DNA of 64,000 nt from Brugia malayi. Lineage: Eukaryota; Nematoda; Chromadorea; Rhabditida; Onchocercidae. Position numbers and translations under genes: made by a program. Positions 19,701 through 34,200 of the stretch are shown piece by piece (the stretch's first letter is position 1; each line of letters opens with the position of its first letter). The stretch spans positions 18,596,721-18,660,720 of the forward strand of contig NW_025062479.1 of the NCBI RefSeq assembly GCF_000002995.4, given 5' to 3'. The notes beneath the pieces were generated by a model. The model saw only the letters and a list, made by a program, of their open reading frames with translations. It ran no database searches and was not told where the DNA came from.

Positions 19701-22700
19701 TTCTCAGATTCTAATGATTAATGTTATCGATTGCTTGTTAAGATAAACTGATCGATAATTTAGTAAAAATAATTGAAGTGAAGTTATCTATTTTTTAAAA
19801 AAAAACAGAAAGAACTGGTAGTACTATTCATTTTATTTTAACTGCCAAAATGTAACAAAATCATTCTGTATAAGGATAGAGAATATCATAGAGTTCATTT
19901 TCAATAGTTCATTTCACTTTTCTCATTAAACACATAATTAATGTAAATAATTAAATATTAATTAAATCCCTCTTTATCTCCGTTCACACAGTTTGTCGAA
20001 ATAAAACAGCTCTTTACTTGCAGTAAATAATAATCAAGCATACTGTATCCTAGATCAGATATCAGCACGGGCTTATTTACATTAAACAATTCTGCATGTC
20101 CAATTTTTATTATGGGTAACCCACCTTTCCAACAATAAAATATTATCACTGTATTACCAGAACCACGGTAATGGTAACATGTAGTATTATAATATCAAGC
20201 AGTAAAAATAAGAAATAAGCAGTTAATTGCTGAATTTTAAGTGCTATGGAGGATCAAAGTCATGGGAAAGAAGTCAAAATATGCACTGAACATGAATGAA
20301 TTTTAGAGTGCCATGGCAGACCATTTACACAACAGCGGGCATGCTCAGAAATACCTGGATCGATTCTGCAAGTATCAGCGAAGTTTGAGCACACGTGATT
20401 GGGATCACGCTCTTCTGCTTACAGGGTTCATCTATCATTATATGCTTGACCACTCTTTCTTTTTGTGACTTTGTCAGAGTGCTGGACCCATCTAGAAGCG
20501 TTTATATGTGATTGAAATTGATTAATAACACAAATCAAAAACAGCACAAAATTTAAACGTTGAGCCACATATTAAATACATGGAATTATATCTCCTTAAA
20601 TAAGATCGTCTGGTAGTTGATTGTGCTGAAGCGAATTTGAATATCGCGACATTCACTTTAGGTACGATATTCATCGCGGTACTGGATCACGATCTATAAG
20701 CGGTATTGCTCGTTTGGACGGCATGTGTGATCCGTGGAATAGTTGCACTTTGGCTGAAGGACTCGATTTTACCTCAGCTTTTATTGGAACCCATGAGCTT
20801 GGTCACAGGTAAGTCTTTCGTAACATTTGCTGATTTCATGTCTAATTATATTCTTAGTAGTGAAATAACTTATAGCTAAATATTGCAGCGTCGGGATGCG
20901 CCATGACGAGCCATACTGTCCAGCAAAGCACATCATGAGTTCATCACTAGGTCCAGGAAAAGTAACTTGGTCAATTTGTAGTTTACGTGACTATCATGTA
21001 TTTTTGCAACGTCTCGAGTGGGTACCATTAATAAATTTGGTTTTTTGAATATAAGCTTGTGGTTCATTTGTAAGATTCTGTACACGGATAATCATTTTTA
21101 ATTCAGTCTGCTTGTTTGTCTTTTAAGCCTTTTTTGTTATTAAGATTAGATGCTTTTCAGTAGTCGTGACAAGAACTGTTTACGAGTATCCAACTTACCA
21201 CAAAAGCTAACAATGAGAACAGATCTCAAGCCAGGCCAGGTTTACAATGCAGATATGCAATGTTATATAATGCATGGTCAAGGCTATCGGCAGGTTGTTC
21301 TCATCACTATCATTAATATAATTCATTAATTTTCTAATACAGATCACTAATATACTTTTGATTCATTACAGCAGTTTTATCTCAGACGATCTTTATTACT
21401 TAAGGAAATTTATTTTTTGCATTGTTACTGTCCTTGAAGGTAAATACCCGAGTTAGTCTGCCATATCTCAGAATATTTCATGCAGTGTCATTTATTCAGT
21501 GTCTGAATTTCAGAAATTTCATTTTTGATTTAGTATAGTTTGAAATTCTCTAATAAATTAATCTATCTATTATTTTCTCAGCTGTTATGAAAAGTAATCT
21601 TATTTTTAGCTATTTTCATTTGTTGTAATTGGTAAATTATGCACCATCAGTCATTCGTATCATTTTAGAGACTTGTTTACTTTCCTAATTTCCAATGATA
21701 TTATCTTTAACTAGATTTGCTAAAATCCAACTTTATGCATGGTTCATTTTAGCTAGTATTATAGCAAAAGTTATTTTGACATTCCTTTTACAAACTCTCG
21801 CAATCTTTAACTTTAATTCTAATTAAAAATGTAGAGAAGATGAATAGTGCTGAAGTAATACTGATTAATAAACTTTTGCTTAGTCTACACCCGTACTTTT
21901 TACTGACAGAAATTTATCTTTTAAATATTATGAATCAAAAACTTCTTAATATTATCAAATAAGCTTTCTCTTTTTAGGCTGCTTCACTTTTTATTATTAG
22001 AATCCTTTATGTGGGTGAATTTAAGAGACTGTTCACTCACTGTAATGATTTTGAAGGAAGAGGTTTAAAAGCCCACTTGGAGTAAAAAGGGAAAAAATTT
22101 TTTTTTGAAGTGAAGACAGTCATTACTTTTGCTCATTCTTTTGTTTTTAAGCAGAAAATATGAATGGATTTGTCGTTTTTCTTAACTAGAAATAAGCTTC
22201 AAAACCCTTTTATTCATAATTTTCAGCAAAGACAAGGTCCATCTTCAAAGATCTTTTTTTCTGCACAAAATTTCATGTTGTTTGGGGATTCTTTTCTTTG
22301 TGTATTTACCTCTGTCGTGTAATTCAGAGGGAGTAAAATTGGCTGATTTTATGTAGAAGATTCAATTTAGCTATCAGATAGGTTTAAGATTTGTCTGTTC
22401 TCCATTTGGAATCATTGATTATGCATGGTTTCATGAACATCATTCTCGTATTTGAGGGAGAAGAAGGAATAAACTCTGCAAATTCGTTTCTAGTTGCCTG
22501 GAATGAATCTGTCTTAGGCCCTGTTTGTATTTCACTTCTCCTTTAAGATTTCCTTACATGTGCTATCTCTTTTCTATTTTTTAGACTATTAACTGGATTT
22601 AGACTATTAATCTGAAAACATCGTGGAAAATCACTATAATTAATATTAATATAAAGTGAATTTAAAGTGGAATTCGCCATGAAGAGGAGTGGAAGAAAAT

Positions 22701-25700
22701 CATAAAGAAACTTTTCAGTTGATAGAAAAGTGATGATAAAATAATTTTCCAATATCATTTTAGACTATTATTAATCGAAAAGCGACAACTAAAAAATTTT
22801 ATAGATTATTCAGTCGAGTAATTGTTTGGAGAGACTAATCTGATATTGCGTATAAAAAAAAATAAAAATTAATGAAGAAATTTCAGCGGAACGAAAGCGA
22901 TGAGAAGTAATAAACTGAATGTCTCATAAACAAAATTTGAAGAATAACTTAAATGTCACATATGAATAGACTACAATTTGAGATCAAAGGGAAAACAGAA
23001 AATGTTGCTCATTTGATCTGTTTGTTGAAAGATTCTGTTAAAAAGTTAAATGTTGTGGAGGAACACATCTGGCATGAAGCAAACCTTTCATGCTGAAATT
23101 CTGCAAGCACATTTTTCTTTCTCTAGATCAGTCCACGACAGGATCATTATGACGGCATATGTTATATGATGTGGTGCGGGCAGTCATCATTCGGTCGAAT
23201 AATTACTTCTCATCCAGCTCTTGAGGGGACTTTTTGTGGTTCATCGAAATGGTGCGAACTCGGTCGGTGTGTACCATGGCCTGGTGTTGGTCCTACTGCA
23301 ATACCTAAGGTATTTGGCTATTTAAATTCTAGATATTTAAAAGAATCAGATTCATGCACTTAAATGCATGAATCTGTCTGCTCGATCCACAGTCTATTTA
23401 TTCATAGTTTCCATTACTTCGATATCAGGTTGCATTCTCATAAGCGTTTAAAGAACTTGATTGCATTGAACTTAGCCTTCTCTAAAACCTCTAAAGTTTA
23501 TTCCAATATCTGTTTGAAATATTTTTCTGCAGCGTATCGATGGACAATGGTCCGAGTGGTCTGCAATTTCTTGTCAGTCATGTAACTGCGCTGATATAGC
23601 TGGTAGCATAGGTATTTCTACAAGCACTCGGCGTTGCAGCAATCCATCACCAGCAAATGGCGGTGCAGAGTGCGTTGGTGCAACACTGCGTGCAATTATA
23701 TGCAATCGTCTGTGTACTTCGTCCAGCAAATCTGTTGATAAGGTAATTTAAAATGATGATTAAGTTGTGAAAAGGAGCGAAGAATTCATCACATAGAAGA
23801 TACATGTGTAAATTTCTTTTTTTCCTAATGTGGCGGTGTAGTCACAGTGTTTTTTTTTTAGAGCAAATCTAATGCTGACTTGCTTCTTTTACAGCATATA
23901 AAAGAACATTGTACGCAGCAGAAAAGGCTAAAAAGTGATTCAGATTTAACTGGAAGTGGCACTCAACTGATTCGTTACCCTCAACGTGCATGCAAGGTTT
24001 CCATTCTATGCAACTTAAATATTTAATACGCCTAATTTTGCTACGAAAAGGATCGCAACAAGGTTTTTTTTCCGACAACACAAATTTGGATTTACTTAGT
24101 AACACATAACACTAGTAATCCAACTGTGAGCAAAGTTTATTGCTAACAATTAAAGTTCAAATCAAATTTGAGAGTTACCGCGTGTGAGATAGATCTCTGC
24201 GCAAAAGTCGGAGTGAAGGCATATGAAACATTAAACGAGCATCATAATTTTTTAGTTTTAAATATGAACGTGACGGTAAAAGATAGGATTATCGGTTTAT
24301 TTCGCTGAAAATTACGTGAAGTGTCGTAGTTTGCTGCCAGTTTAGGTGTTTTGTGATGTGATAAGTCGATATGGATCCCAGCGAAATTATCGCTTTTTTG
24401 GTGATATTCTTCCAGATGGTGCTCCATGTGGCACCAATAAATATTGCTTAGATGGCGAATGTCTTGTTAGTTTTTTAAAATTGTTCAATAATGATTGCAG
24501 ACGAGATGAGATGCCATGGAGAAACGAACTAATTAAGATATTATGCATATGTAGAGAGTGCTGTGCTGATTTTTCTGATCATTTTATTTGCAGCCATTGT
24601 CTTGCGATAATAATGCATTAATTACACGTGACTTATCATGTCCTATCGCCAGTGAATGGTGCCGTCAGGAGAACGAAATAACCAATGCAGTATCAACTAG
24701 TGCTGGAGCTCGATGGTCATCCTGGTCAACCTGGTCATCCTGCTCACACACATGTGGAATAGGCTATAGACAGCGGTAATCTTGTTAGAGAAAGTTTTTC
24801 TTATATATTCAACCCCGCCTAAATCATGTTTAACTTGATGAAGTTTTCATATAAATTTAATAGCTCACCAAAACTTGAGTTTTTGAATTCTGTAAATTTT
24901 TTATCTAGCTCTTAATCGTATGAAATACTAAATTTGAAATATTGAAGATCAAGTTCTAAATTAAATGTACTGGCAATTTCTGATGGATCCTTTCGAATGA
25001 ATAAGCAGAATACAACAAGAAAAAATTATTGTACTAACACATTTGGCAAACAGTCCTTATGAACGCTCGATTTTCATTAAGTTGAAAAGCTTTGATTGAT
25101 GAAATGATAGCGATTCAAATTGATTAGCTATTAAGTTTTCATATTACATAGGGATGAGAAATGCTATATATAGAAGGTTATAGGACTCGATCATGCACTA
25201 ATACAAAAAATCAATGTTCGGGCGTATCATCTGAGAAAACTCAATGCAATTTATCGGCTTGCGGTACCAATACAGTGTCGGATCAGAAAAGTAGTTGGAG
25301 TGAATGGACTTCTTGGAATCAGTGTTCCGTGTCATGTGATATCGGATCGCAAGCACGATATCGACGGTGCTTCAGTTCGCATAATTCACTTTCCTTTTCA
25401 TGCCCAGGTACAAAGCTTTCTCGAGATTATGATACCATCAATATATCCTAATGCTACTATTCAGATGTTGGAATTTATATTCCGGAAGTGGAAGATTAGA
25501 TCATGTAGAATATGAATGCTGAATTAATTTGGAATAATGGTTCAGAGAATTCGATGGAAACACGGCAGTGCAATATGGGTGAATGCAATACGGGTACAGT
25601 TGGTTTATGGGGCAGTTGGACCGAGTGGTCACAATGCTCAGTTAGCTGCGGACCGGGAATACGAAATCGAAATCGTTATTGTACTAAGGTAAATAGTTAA

Positions 25701-27635
25701 CAAAAAAAAAAAGCACGGCCACAGTTAACATCAATATATCACATATGAGCAATTCCACTACTGAAATGTTTTTTTGCTTACCCAAGTCATTTAATAGTTT
25801 CCGGTGGGATAGTTTTAAAGTTGGACGATAATGATATTTAAGTGCAGTGTGTTTTCTGATTTGTAAAGAATTTTGTCATTGGGTTAAATACTGAAAGACA
25901 CTTTTCAAATAACAGGAACCATGTGACGGTTCAGGACAATCGAGAATGTCATGTAATTTGGGTCCTTGTGAAATTAGCATCCGATGGTTGCAGTGGGAAG
26001 CATGGTCACAATGCTCTTTGACTTGTGGAAAAGGTGTACGTACCAGGAAGAGGTAACTAGGCGTTCATGGTATTCACTAAGTGCTTTGTATTGTTTGATT
26101 GATAAAATTTATTTATTTGTCATATAAAAAGTCTGAAAGAAGTAAATTCATTAGAAGTTAGTTTTAATTAACTAATTTCTAGAAAGAGTTCTCAATTTTA
26201 AGGTTGTGTTTCTCTCTTTATTTCAAATAATGCTTATAACTGTTTTTAGAAAGTGTTCAGCTACAAATGGGTGTTTCGGAAGTGGTCTGGAGCAGCTAAA
26301 TTGCAACGAAAATCTATGTACGGTAGCTGGAACTACAACAGTTGGTCAGTGGTCTGGATGGTCCGATTGGAGCACTTGTAGTACGACTTGCGGTGGTGGT
26401 TTTAAGAGGCGTACCCGACTTTGTCAACGCGGGACATGCAATGGTCCATCTAAAGATTCACTACCGTGCATGATTAAACATTGCAAGTCATTTTCATCAG
26501 GAACCACTGCTTCGTGGGGAGGTAAGTACTCTTCCAGTGGTGCTATTACCTTGGCTAAGATCTCATATGGTAGTAGTCCAGTTACCACCGAGCCATCTGT
26601 TAGAACTGCATCAGGCACCAATTATTCCTTCAGTTCTATCGGCCTGACAGATGTAAGTTTTGCAAAACGAAATCTTCGTCGCTTTTGGCTGTTCAGTAAC
26701 GGTTCTTTATCGCGAACTGCTGAACCTGACCCCGTACTACTGCAAATTTTCCTGTAGTAACTTCTGTTCGTCTGCAGATTTTTCCTCCTTTCCAAAAAAA
26801 CAGCCTGCATTCATTAGACAATTTTAACTTTCTTTCTCAGTTTGCTTTCTTTCATATTCGAGCATAACCTTATAAACACAAATTTAATTGACTCTTTTCG
26901 CTTATTTTCAATTTAAGAAATGACGAAAACGATTGACCTCTAGTATTTCCACTATTATCTAATGGAATATGTGGTAATAATTTAGGATAAAAATTCCACT
27001 AATGTGGTGGAGTATTTTATCAGAATCTTAAAACTCGTATTTAGCTTTGGTATTGAATTAGATTTTTTTTTCTGTCATCTTCCGTAAATATGGATAGCAA
27101 CACAATATTAATTAGTGTCGTGCTAATTAAAAGGCTTTTATTACCCTTTATTCTTTTATGATTAATATGAACAGATTTTCTTTACTTCTAACAATATCGT
27201 AAAGCAAAAATGAAGAATATCAGCTACAGGTAGCGATAATCCGTTTTAGAGAATTATTAGTGATGACATAAACAACGGATATATCATTTATAAAACTAAA
27301 GTTATGTAATTCCTAGTATTTACTTATATCATCGATGGTAAGGTCGAAATGTTTGAAGGCAGAGGTAAGGTAAATTCATTTAGATCCTTTCTTGTGAGAT
27401 CAGAGATTGAAGTCTTGTGAAATGGGTCGTTGAGGCTATTCCAAGTTACCAGAATCAGAACTAACCCGAACTCAGTGGCACCAAATAAGAGCTTTTAGGT
27501 TGGGGTTATTGGTCACCGTGTTCTGAAACATGCGGTAGAGGTGTCCGGAAGCGGGTACGCAAATGCTATGGCGAAGGTGGGCAGTGTTCTGGAAATGAAT
27601 ATGAGCGAGAAATATGCAACGTGCGACGATGCTGA
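13728..27635 (+). CDS. Secreted ADAMTS metalloprotease with seven TSP1 repeats
   Basis: Twenty-one exons (13728-13826, 15623-15701, 16279-16299, 16551-16816, 17733-17823, 17988-18154, 19439-19633, 20307-20425, 20662-20808, 20889-21017, 21161-21293, 23127-23309, 23533-23742, 23895-23996, 24346-24465, 24594-24775, 25184-25407, 25546-25688, 25916-26052, 26250-26521, 27499-27635) give about 1051 residues. Order: hydrophobic leader; M12B prodomain with CHYQHKS and a cysteine-switch-like KEFCG; reprolysin domain from about residue 242 ([17 protein letters not shown]) with the zinc site HELGHSVGMRHD and a Met-turn IMSSS; disintegrin-like Cys region; a central TSP1 (WSEWS); a Cys-rich/spacer region (ending in exons 14-16); then six TSP1 modules, the last ending at the stop. 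All zinc ligands are present, so an active extracellular-matrix protease is expected. No furin RxxR site is seen immediately before the catalytic domain. No GON or PLAC domain follows. The first exon is inferred from phase and hydrophobicity. Worm relatives would be the adt family; I cannot say which. Confidence 0.93.
14535..14577. repeat. Short direct repeat within ADAMTS intron 1
   Basis: The 15-mer CATATTTCCGGTGAT occurs at 14535-14549 and again at 14563-14577, a 28-base period, inside the first intron of the ADAMTS model. There are only two copies. Confidence 0.6.
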
Positions 27636-30600
27636 GGATAAATTGGTGCATGTCCTGGTTGCTAGCAAATATTGCGAGCATGTGACTTGCTTGGTATCTT
27701 GTGCATGCGCGTTTTTTGAATTCCTCCTTAATCTCAAATGCCAGCTTCAATTAGGAGCAAATTTGGTATATTAGTTATTTCATGGAAAACAATACTAATA
27801 ATTAAAGAGCATATTAAATCTGGTAAGGACTGGTTTAAATTTTTACTTATCACATGTGTAGGCTAATCATTCCTTTCTTTAATTTAATTCTATTTCAATT
27901 TCAAAGAAGAGATAGAAAAGAGAAATGCATCTTCTGATGTTGACATTCGCTGAACGAATTCCTTTCTGCATGTTTCTTTATTTATCTATTAGAAGCACTT
28001 TCTATTCTCTCTTTCATACTTATTTATTAGGCACTTTTGTTTTTGTTAAAAGGAGTTATTCCTGAGGTTGCGAGTACTTGTTCGCTACATTTTTGTCAAG
28101 ATATGTTATATTGTTTGCCGATATTGACCACTGATATTTATCCTTCGACTGTGATATATGTAGTAATCCTTTTGGTTTGGTTATATTTGATTATAATTTA
28201 TTTTTTTCACAATTTTCCTTTGTTTCTCACTCATAAAAGATTGTTTTAAACTTATTTGTTGCTAATTAAGAAAGTGATAATCAAACTAACTTTTCAAGAA
28301 TTCATACTTTTAAAACACTGACATATCCTAAAAATAGCACCTCATCGATTTCTTTCATTTTTGTAGTAGCATTGGTAGAGATAACAGTATCTACATGATG
28401 CTGTATTGATAATAACTCTAATAATGAGTGTAGTGATAGCAGTGAGAACCGTGGTAATCACAATAGCGGCTTTGACGTTACTTCCACTAGTAAGAGTATA
28501 GATAAGATGATTTGGAAATATTACTTCAATATATAATTTAATTACTCTGAAAAAAAGGTTCGTTTTTTAATTATAGATCTTTTGCATCACTCTTATATGT
28601 CATTTCAAATCCAAATATTAATTTTTTTCATTCACTTAATTGTTCATGTTTTAGTAAGGGTTACCTCAGTATTTGTTGTATTTTCTTGAGTACCTTATAT
28701 TGGCAAATTTTCTTTGTCTTTAAATCCTCATAGCACTTATTGTATCAGTCAACAGAACAAAGAAAGATGAAATAAAATGGAACCAACTTAAATTTCTTTA
28801 AAATAAAACTGGTGGAAACAATGTTAAGAACACTTTTTTTTTATTTCTTTTATAATATATTTGGATCTAATTAATAGTTTGCATCGATCTCGCCTAAATG
28901 ATCAATATGACAGAGAGATGAGAATGAATAGAGAGTAAGCATATTTGGAATTCTCAACTAGTGACAAATTGAATTGATCAGTAAAGAAAAGCCTTTGTAT
29001 CCGTTGCAATCTTTGCATCACTGCCACTTCCTCCATTACTTCATTTTAACCTTTTACTGCCATAGTTACAATTATCCGTTTGTTTATGCGTTACTATTGA
29101 TGATCACTTATTATATAATTTGTATATCTTTCTTCTTTTCTTCAAAGAAATTCTTGTCTTCTGTTCTCTTTATTCCTCCTATCTTTTCTCCCCGTTACTA
29201 TGATTGTTACGTTGTACTATGCACCATTGACTATTTCAAGTATAAACTGTTGAGAATAAACTTTTAATCATCATATTTCTCACGTTGAATGAGCGAAGTA
29301 TTTAAATTCTTACAAGAATTTCGGAAACATTTATAATTTTAATTAAACCGTGGTAAGAATACTACCAGTAAAAGCACAGGTGTCTGATATGCAGTAATTA
29401 AAAATTAAGATGTATTTAGTCATCATGATGACATGCAAGTGTAGCTGGCAAATCGAAATTTCAGATATCTTTAAGGTACATGAATTTTAAAATGAGTTAG
29501 ATAAATGTAGGAGTTTGAAGTTACATTTGGAATAATCAAGAAGTCAAAATTTTGTTCTGATATCTTCATGGTTTAATTAGCTGAAAATCATATGGAATTA
29601 TTTTCAGTGGAGTTCTACAAAGTGTCTTACTTTTTTCGATAAGTGATTCAAGTAAAATCACAAAATATATTATGAAAGATAACCAAGCGAGTTAAGAGGG
29701 ATGGAGATATTTTTTTCTGTAATAAATTTGGCTCATCATTTTCCATCGAAGGGAGATGGCATTAAATGAACAATTTATTTTAATCCAGACTTTTTCAATC
29801 ATTTCCACTTCAATCAATTACAATTTGGTTCAATTCCAATACAATGGCATGCGCTTAACTTGGCAAGCAAATGGCAGCTTTAAGAGATATTTATTGGCAG
29901 TGAAAACAATAAAGAAAATATCGTCTGTTTTTGAACTAAGTTTTTTCATCGCTGGAACACAGACAGACGAATCGCAATGGATAATGCGATTGAGTAGACT
30001 GATCTTCATCTAATCTTTATTAATCAAAAGGAAAAGTCGACGTAAAAAGTAAGCCTAACTTATCCAATTCAAATCACATATTAATAATAATTATACCGTT
30101 CACAAATATATTTTGAAGAAAACCGAGATAGATACATTCATAACTAGACGGTGAGAAATAATCTTTTAATCCTAGCTAGCAGGTTAGTTAGATTAATTAA
30201 ATAGTTGGTTTCATAAGAAATCTATATTAGAGTCAAATCGATACAGGATGAGTCATTGCCTTAATCTCATTCATACTTACTCTCTCATTTACCAGGATTT
30301 TGCACAGTTTAAGTTCGAAATTTTTGCAAAATAGAAAAAGAAGGAAAACACAACTTCTGTAATTAATTCTTTATCTTTCCTTTCTCGGTTGAAAGAGCTA
30401 ATTTATGAAAAAATATTTTTTTGCTGGCTCAAGTAATGCAGGCAAAACAGAGAAAATTAATGGATCACGGCATTAACTTTTGTTTTTAATATATATGAAA
30501 AAAAAAAAAAAAAACGAGTTTGAATTTAAGTCCACATTAACTCTGTTTAAGCTTCATCTGATAATTAGATTTTAAGTTTATTTTTTATTTCACGGAAACA

Positions 30601-31207
30601 AAAACTAAAATAGATTTTATGTGTTTACTATAACATATTTGCAATGCTTCGTTGCTTCGCAGTATAGAATGTTATAATAATTGTCCGATGAAAAACACAG
30701 TAGTTAATAAAGCCTGCTTAGGCTTAGCTTAGCGAATCTCACCTTTACACTTTTCGTTTTCTTCACATCGATGAAGCATTACAGGTTTGAAGGCCTTGTA
30801 TATGACTTTTATATCCATTGTTTATAGTGCCTATGTCTATTCATTTCAAAAAAAAAAAGCTATTTCGAACTTGTCTCCTCTTTCTTCTGATAAAGCTGGT
30901 GTAACCCTTTATAACTTTTGTGCTCTTACCAGGTCTTTTTTACTTAAAAAAATTTGTCTAGTAGTTTTTGCTGTATAGAACTTGGTAACACTTGATTTCT
31001 AAAGTTTGTGATGATAAGTCATCAGTTAACATATGTATTGTAGTTAAGAGAAATTATGAAGGTAATTGATATGATTAGTTGGATGTTTCATTTCTGAGCA
31101 TCAAATGCTTCACTGGAATCCTTCAAATGCTTCACTGGAAGCATCAAATGCTTCACTGGAATCCTATTTTACACAATTATATGATCAGTTTATTTCATAA
31201 ACATATT
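27636..31207. other. AT-rich spacer between ADAMTS and BIRC6-like genes
   Basis: About 3.6 kb. The open frames here (for example 28037-28249, 28974-29267, 29756-30013) are hydrophobic or low complexity, have no recognisable motif and do not join in phase to either neighbour. I looked for a BIR zinc motif that would extend the downstream gene and did not see one. A three-copy repeat closes the spacer (31101-31161). Confidence 0.55.
31101..31161. repeat. Three-copy 18-base tandem repeat
   Basis: TCAAATGCTTCACTGGAA occurs perfectly at 31101-31118, 31123-31140 and 31144-31161, with linkers of four and three bases. It lies about 50 bases before the first supported methionine of the BIRC6-like gene, in the same open frame that continues upstream of that methionine. 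Confidence 0.85.
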
Positions 31208-34200
31208 ATGATGGGTACAATGGTGTCATCACCGTCAAGTCCTGAACCAGAAGATGCTTCAACAATCTCAGAACGCATTTTACTCACGCTTACTCAGAAA
31301 CCTTTACGAATGACCAATATGCTACGCATTACTAGGTAGTAGTACCCTATGAATAAATTTATCATTAGTGGTTTAGTCATCTTTCAATGCTTATTACATG
31401 TGTTATTATATTTTCCCATTCAAAATTAGCAGTTCTAATTTTGATCCAACGTTGTCATAATATTTATGAACTCTTTCAGGATTATAAGTGATTGTAGTTC
31501 AGAAGAGAAATTACAGCTATTTCAAGCTGGTGTCCTTAGAAAAATATGTGAAACGATAGCTGAATGTAGCGGTATTAATAAACTAAATAGGTTGTGTTAT
31601 TCATATTTTTAAATAATGTTATGAAGTGTTCTAAATAACTGACAACGGGAAATAATCGATTACATTGACATTCATGGCGTATCCATAGAAATAAAATAGT
31701 GTTGCTAACAAAATATTGATAATGACTTTCTGGCTCGGTTTTCAAAAATTCATTAATTATTAAGATGGATGACAATTTTACAGCTTTCTTAATAAACAAA
31801 TCTCCTCCGAATATAACAAATTTTCCCTAAAACTACCCAAAAACAAATCATTTTACTCGTAGATAATGGGAGTAGCAAATGTGCTTTGGGTATCAAATAA
31901 GCAAACATTTATTTCTGTTAAAAATATAAAAACAAACATATACTAGTCAAAAAATCTATTTTGGCATATCTGGTTAAACCAGAGAAAAGTGCTTTTAATA
32001 ACTTTTTAGCCATTAATTTAAATCAAATGTATTGGGATTTCAGTTTAAAGTCCCACTTTGGAAGGTATGGTACTTACGGAAATGCTTTCAGGTCAGAATT
32101 TGTTCACAATAGAAGAAAGAGGGGACAGCAATCCACAAGGATAAGCAGTTGTACAGGATATATCCAGAAAGGTGTCGGTTACGGGCATGGCTCTACTCGC
32201 AGCCAGTGGAATATTGAACGGACGGTTGAGTTATTTTAGGAACTAAAGGAATTTAGAACAAAAAGGAATGGGAGAGAATTTTTGTAGTGAATTTCTTATT
32301 GTTTAATTATGTAATGAATTTCTCATTTATTGTTTTCGTAGTAATCTTATAATTTATCAAAAGCATATATGACGGTAAATTATCAGCCGATAAGTTGCAC
32401 AAAATTGATAGTAGCCTTGTTTGAATGCAGGTAGAAGAGCGTCTAATTCGGGAGGAGCATCTCATTTGGCTATTAAATGCTGTAACAGCATATATCTACT
32501 GCGCGTCACCGGACTTTTCTACCACTGAGCATTTACATTTCATAGATCGATATCCGGTTCATATCAGTAAACCAGTTATCCGAGAACTCAGCCAATCAGC
32601 CATTTTCCCGTTGCTTGAATATCATCTTAACAATGATAGTGTCTTTGATGTCAGTGAACATATGGAACTATACCAGGTGTTACATCATTTATCGATAAAT
32701 ATTCCCTCCTGCTTTTACTTACCTCTCTTCACTTTGCACAATAACAAAAGATTACTTCTCACATCGAAAGGTCTGTAAAGGAAAGTCCTTCGATTTGGTT
32801 CATAGCATTTTTCTTACTCTTTACTTAAATCCTAATAGCCAAATGTAGTAGCATTCGATGAACAGATGGTATATGTCCAATTTAAAAAACAGCTATCAGA
32901 TAAGAAGTCACACTTTAACCGATCGTTACAACAATTTCAGTTTTTCTTTTCAAAAAATTTTGATACAATTTTTACGAAAATTAGCAAGCAATGAACAATA
33001 TCGTTTGATAGGCGCTCCTGGAAACAGCAGCGGCAATGTCTGTAGTACCAGCTCTGGTACCTTATTTGATTCATCCTGTTAACGGTTCTCGTTCAATTGC
33101 TAAAGATTTGATGGTTCGATTCTCCAGCATAATGGCTTCATATCCCAATTCTTTCAAAGGCCAAATGGGTTCACTGGATTTCAGGTTTATCGATTTTATC
33201 AGCAAAGTACAGCAATATTCACAGGTATGTATCGGGGCGGCATTGCATTGGCACAAACTGAGCGACTAGAATCACTTTGGATTTTAAGTTGTACTTGCCA
33301 TCATAACTGCTTCCATTGATGGTTTTTTCCTTCAAAGAAATATTAATACAAATCAGATCTGCTTTGTAGATTCTAATAGGTGCTGCACACCGATATGAGC
33401 AGGGCATTCCGGTTGCACAGCGGGTACGAACAGCGACAGTAAGAATTGAAGATGATGAGACACTGCTGATAGGACAGTGCGATGAAGAGATGTCTGCTCA
33501 GAAAAACCTGTCAATTCTTTATCATAGAACTTTGAAAAATATTCAAGTTCAAACATTCAGGTTTTCTTTGAAGTTTTGCTGCAAATTTCTGAGTGCTTCC
33601 TTTTAGAACTCTAAATACTGAATCTCAAGTAAAAGTTATAATACTACTTCAAGACTGAATAAGGCTCATATCGAAATCAAATCCTTTACTCCAGACTCAT
33701 TGGTGACTATGGTAAACTCAATGTACCGTTTACATTTAAGAAGGAGATGCATAATGTGAATCCGTTCTCATCATCTCTGAAAGAAAGAACAAAACGAATT
33801 GGTTATTTTTTTAAAATAAACTCACTAAAAATTCAAATAAACTGTATCGAATGCAAACTTGGAGAGTGCTACCCTAAAGTTTTATTCTGGAACTCAGTCA
33901 CTTTATGTTGAAAATGAAAATTATAGCTAAGGAACTTGCATCAATGCCTAACAGCTTACCTTTAAATGCTAGTAACAGCATATTTGTTTGCTTGGATGAA
34001 GGACGATGTGACATTGTCAAAGTGCTTATCTCGGGACCAGATGGCACACCTTATCAGAATGGGCTCTTTGAATTTGACGTTTTCTTCCCAACGAGGTATT
34101 TCATTAATGAGAATGTAAACAATAACCTCACTTTTGCATTTCGTAGTGCTAATCAAACTGAATATATCATGACAAGATAGAAATCGAGCATCCATACTCA

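Noticed and set aside
25465..25545. An apparent break in the ADAMTS gene: an exon starting at 25465 carries two in-frame TAG codons
   Set aside because: Using the acceptor TTCAG ending at 25545 removes both stops, keeps phase 1 and gives a normal TSP1 module ([12 protein letters not shown]), so the gene is intact.
26424..26810. Minus-strand open frames opposite ADAMTS exon 20 and its following intron
   Set aside because: They are shadows of the TSP1 coding exon and adjoining intron, without motifs.
32858..33011. Open frame reading [19 protein letters not shown] as part of the BIRC6-like gene
   Set aside because: The acceptor GATAG at 33011 joins the 32676 donor in phase 0 to [19 protein letters not shown], which fits much better; the open stretch is intronic chance.
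33100..33130. GGTTCGATTC resembling a tRNA B box
   Set aside because: It lies inside a coding exon (VRFSS) and has no matching A box or cloverleaf.
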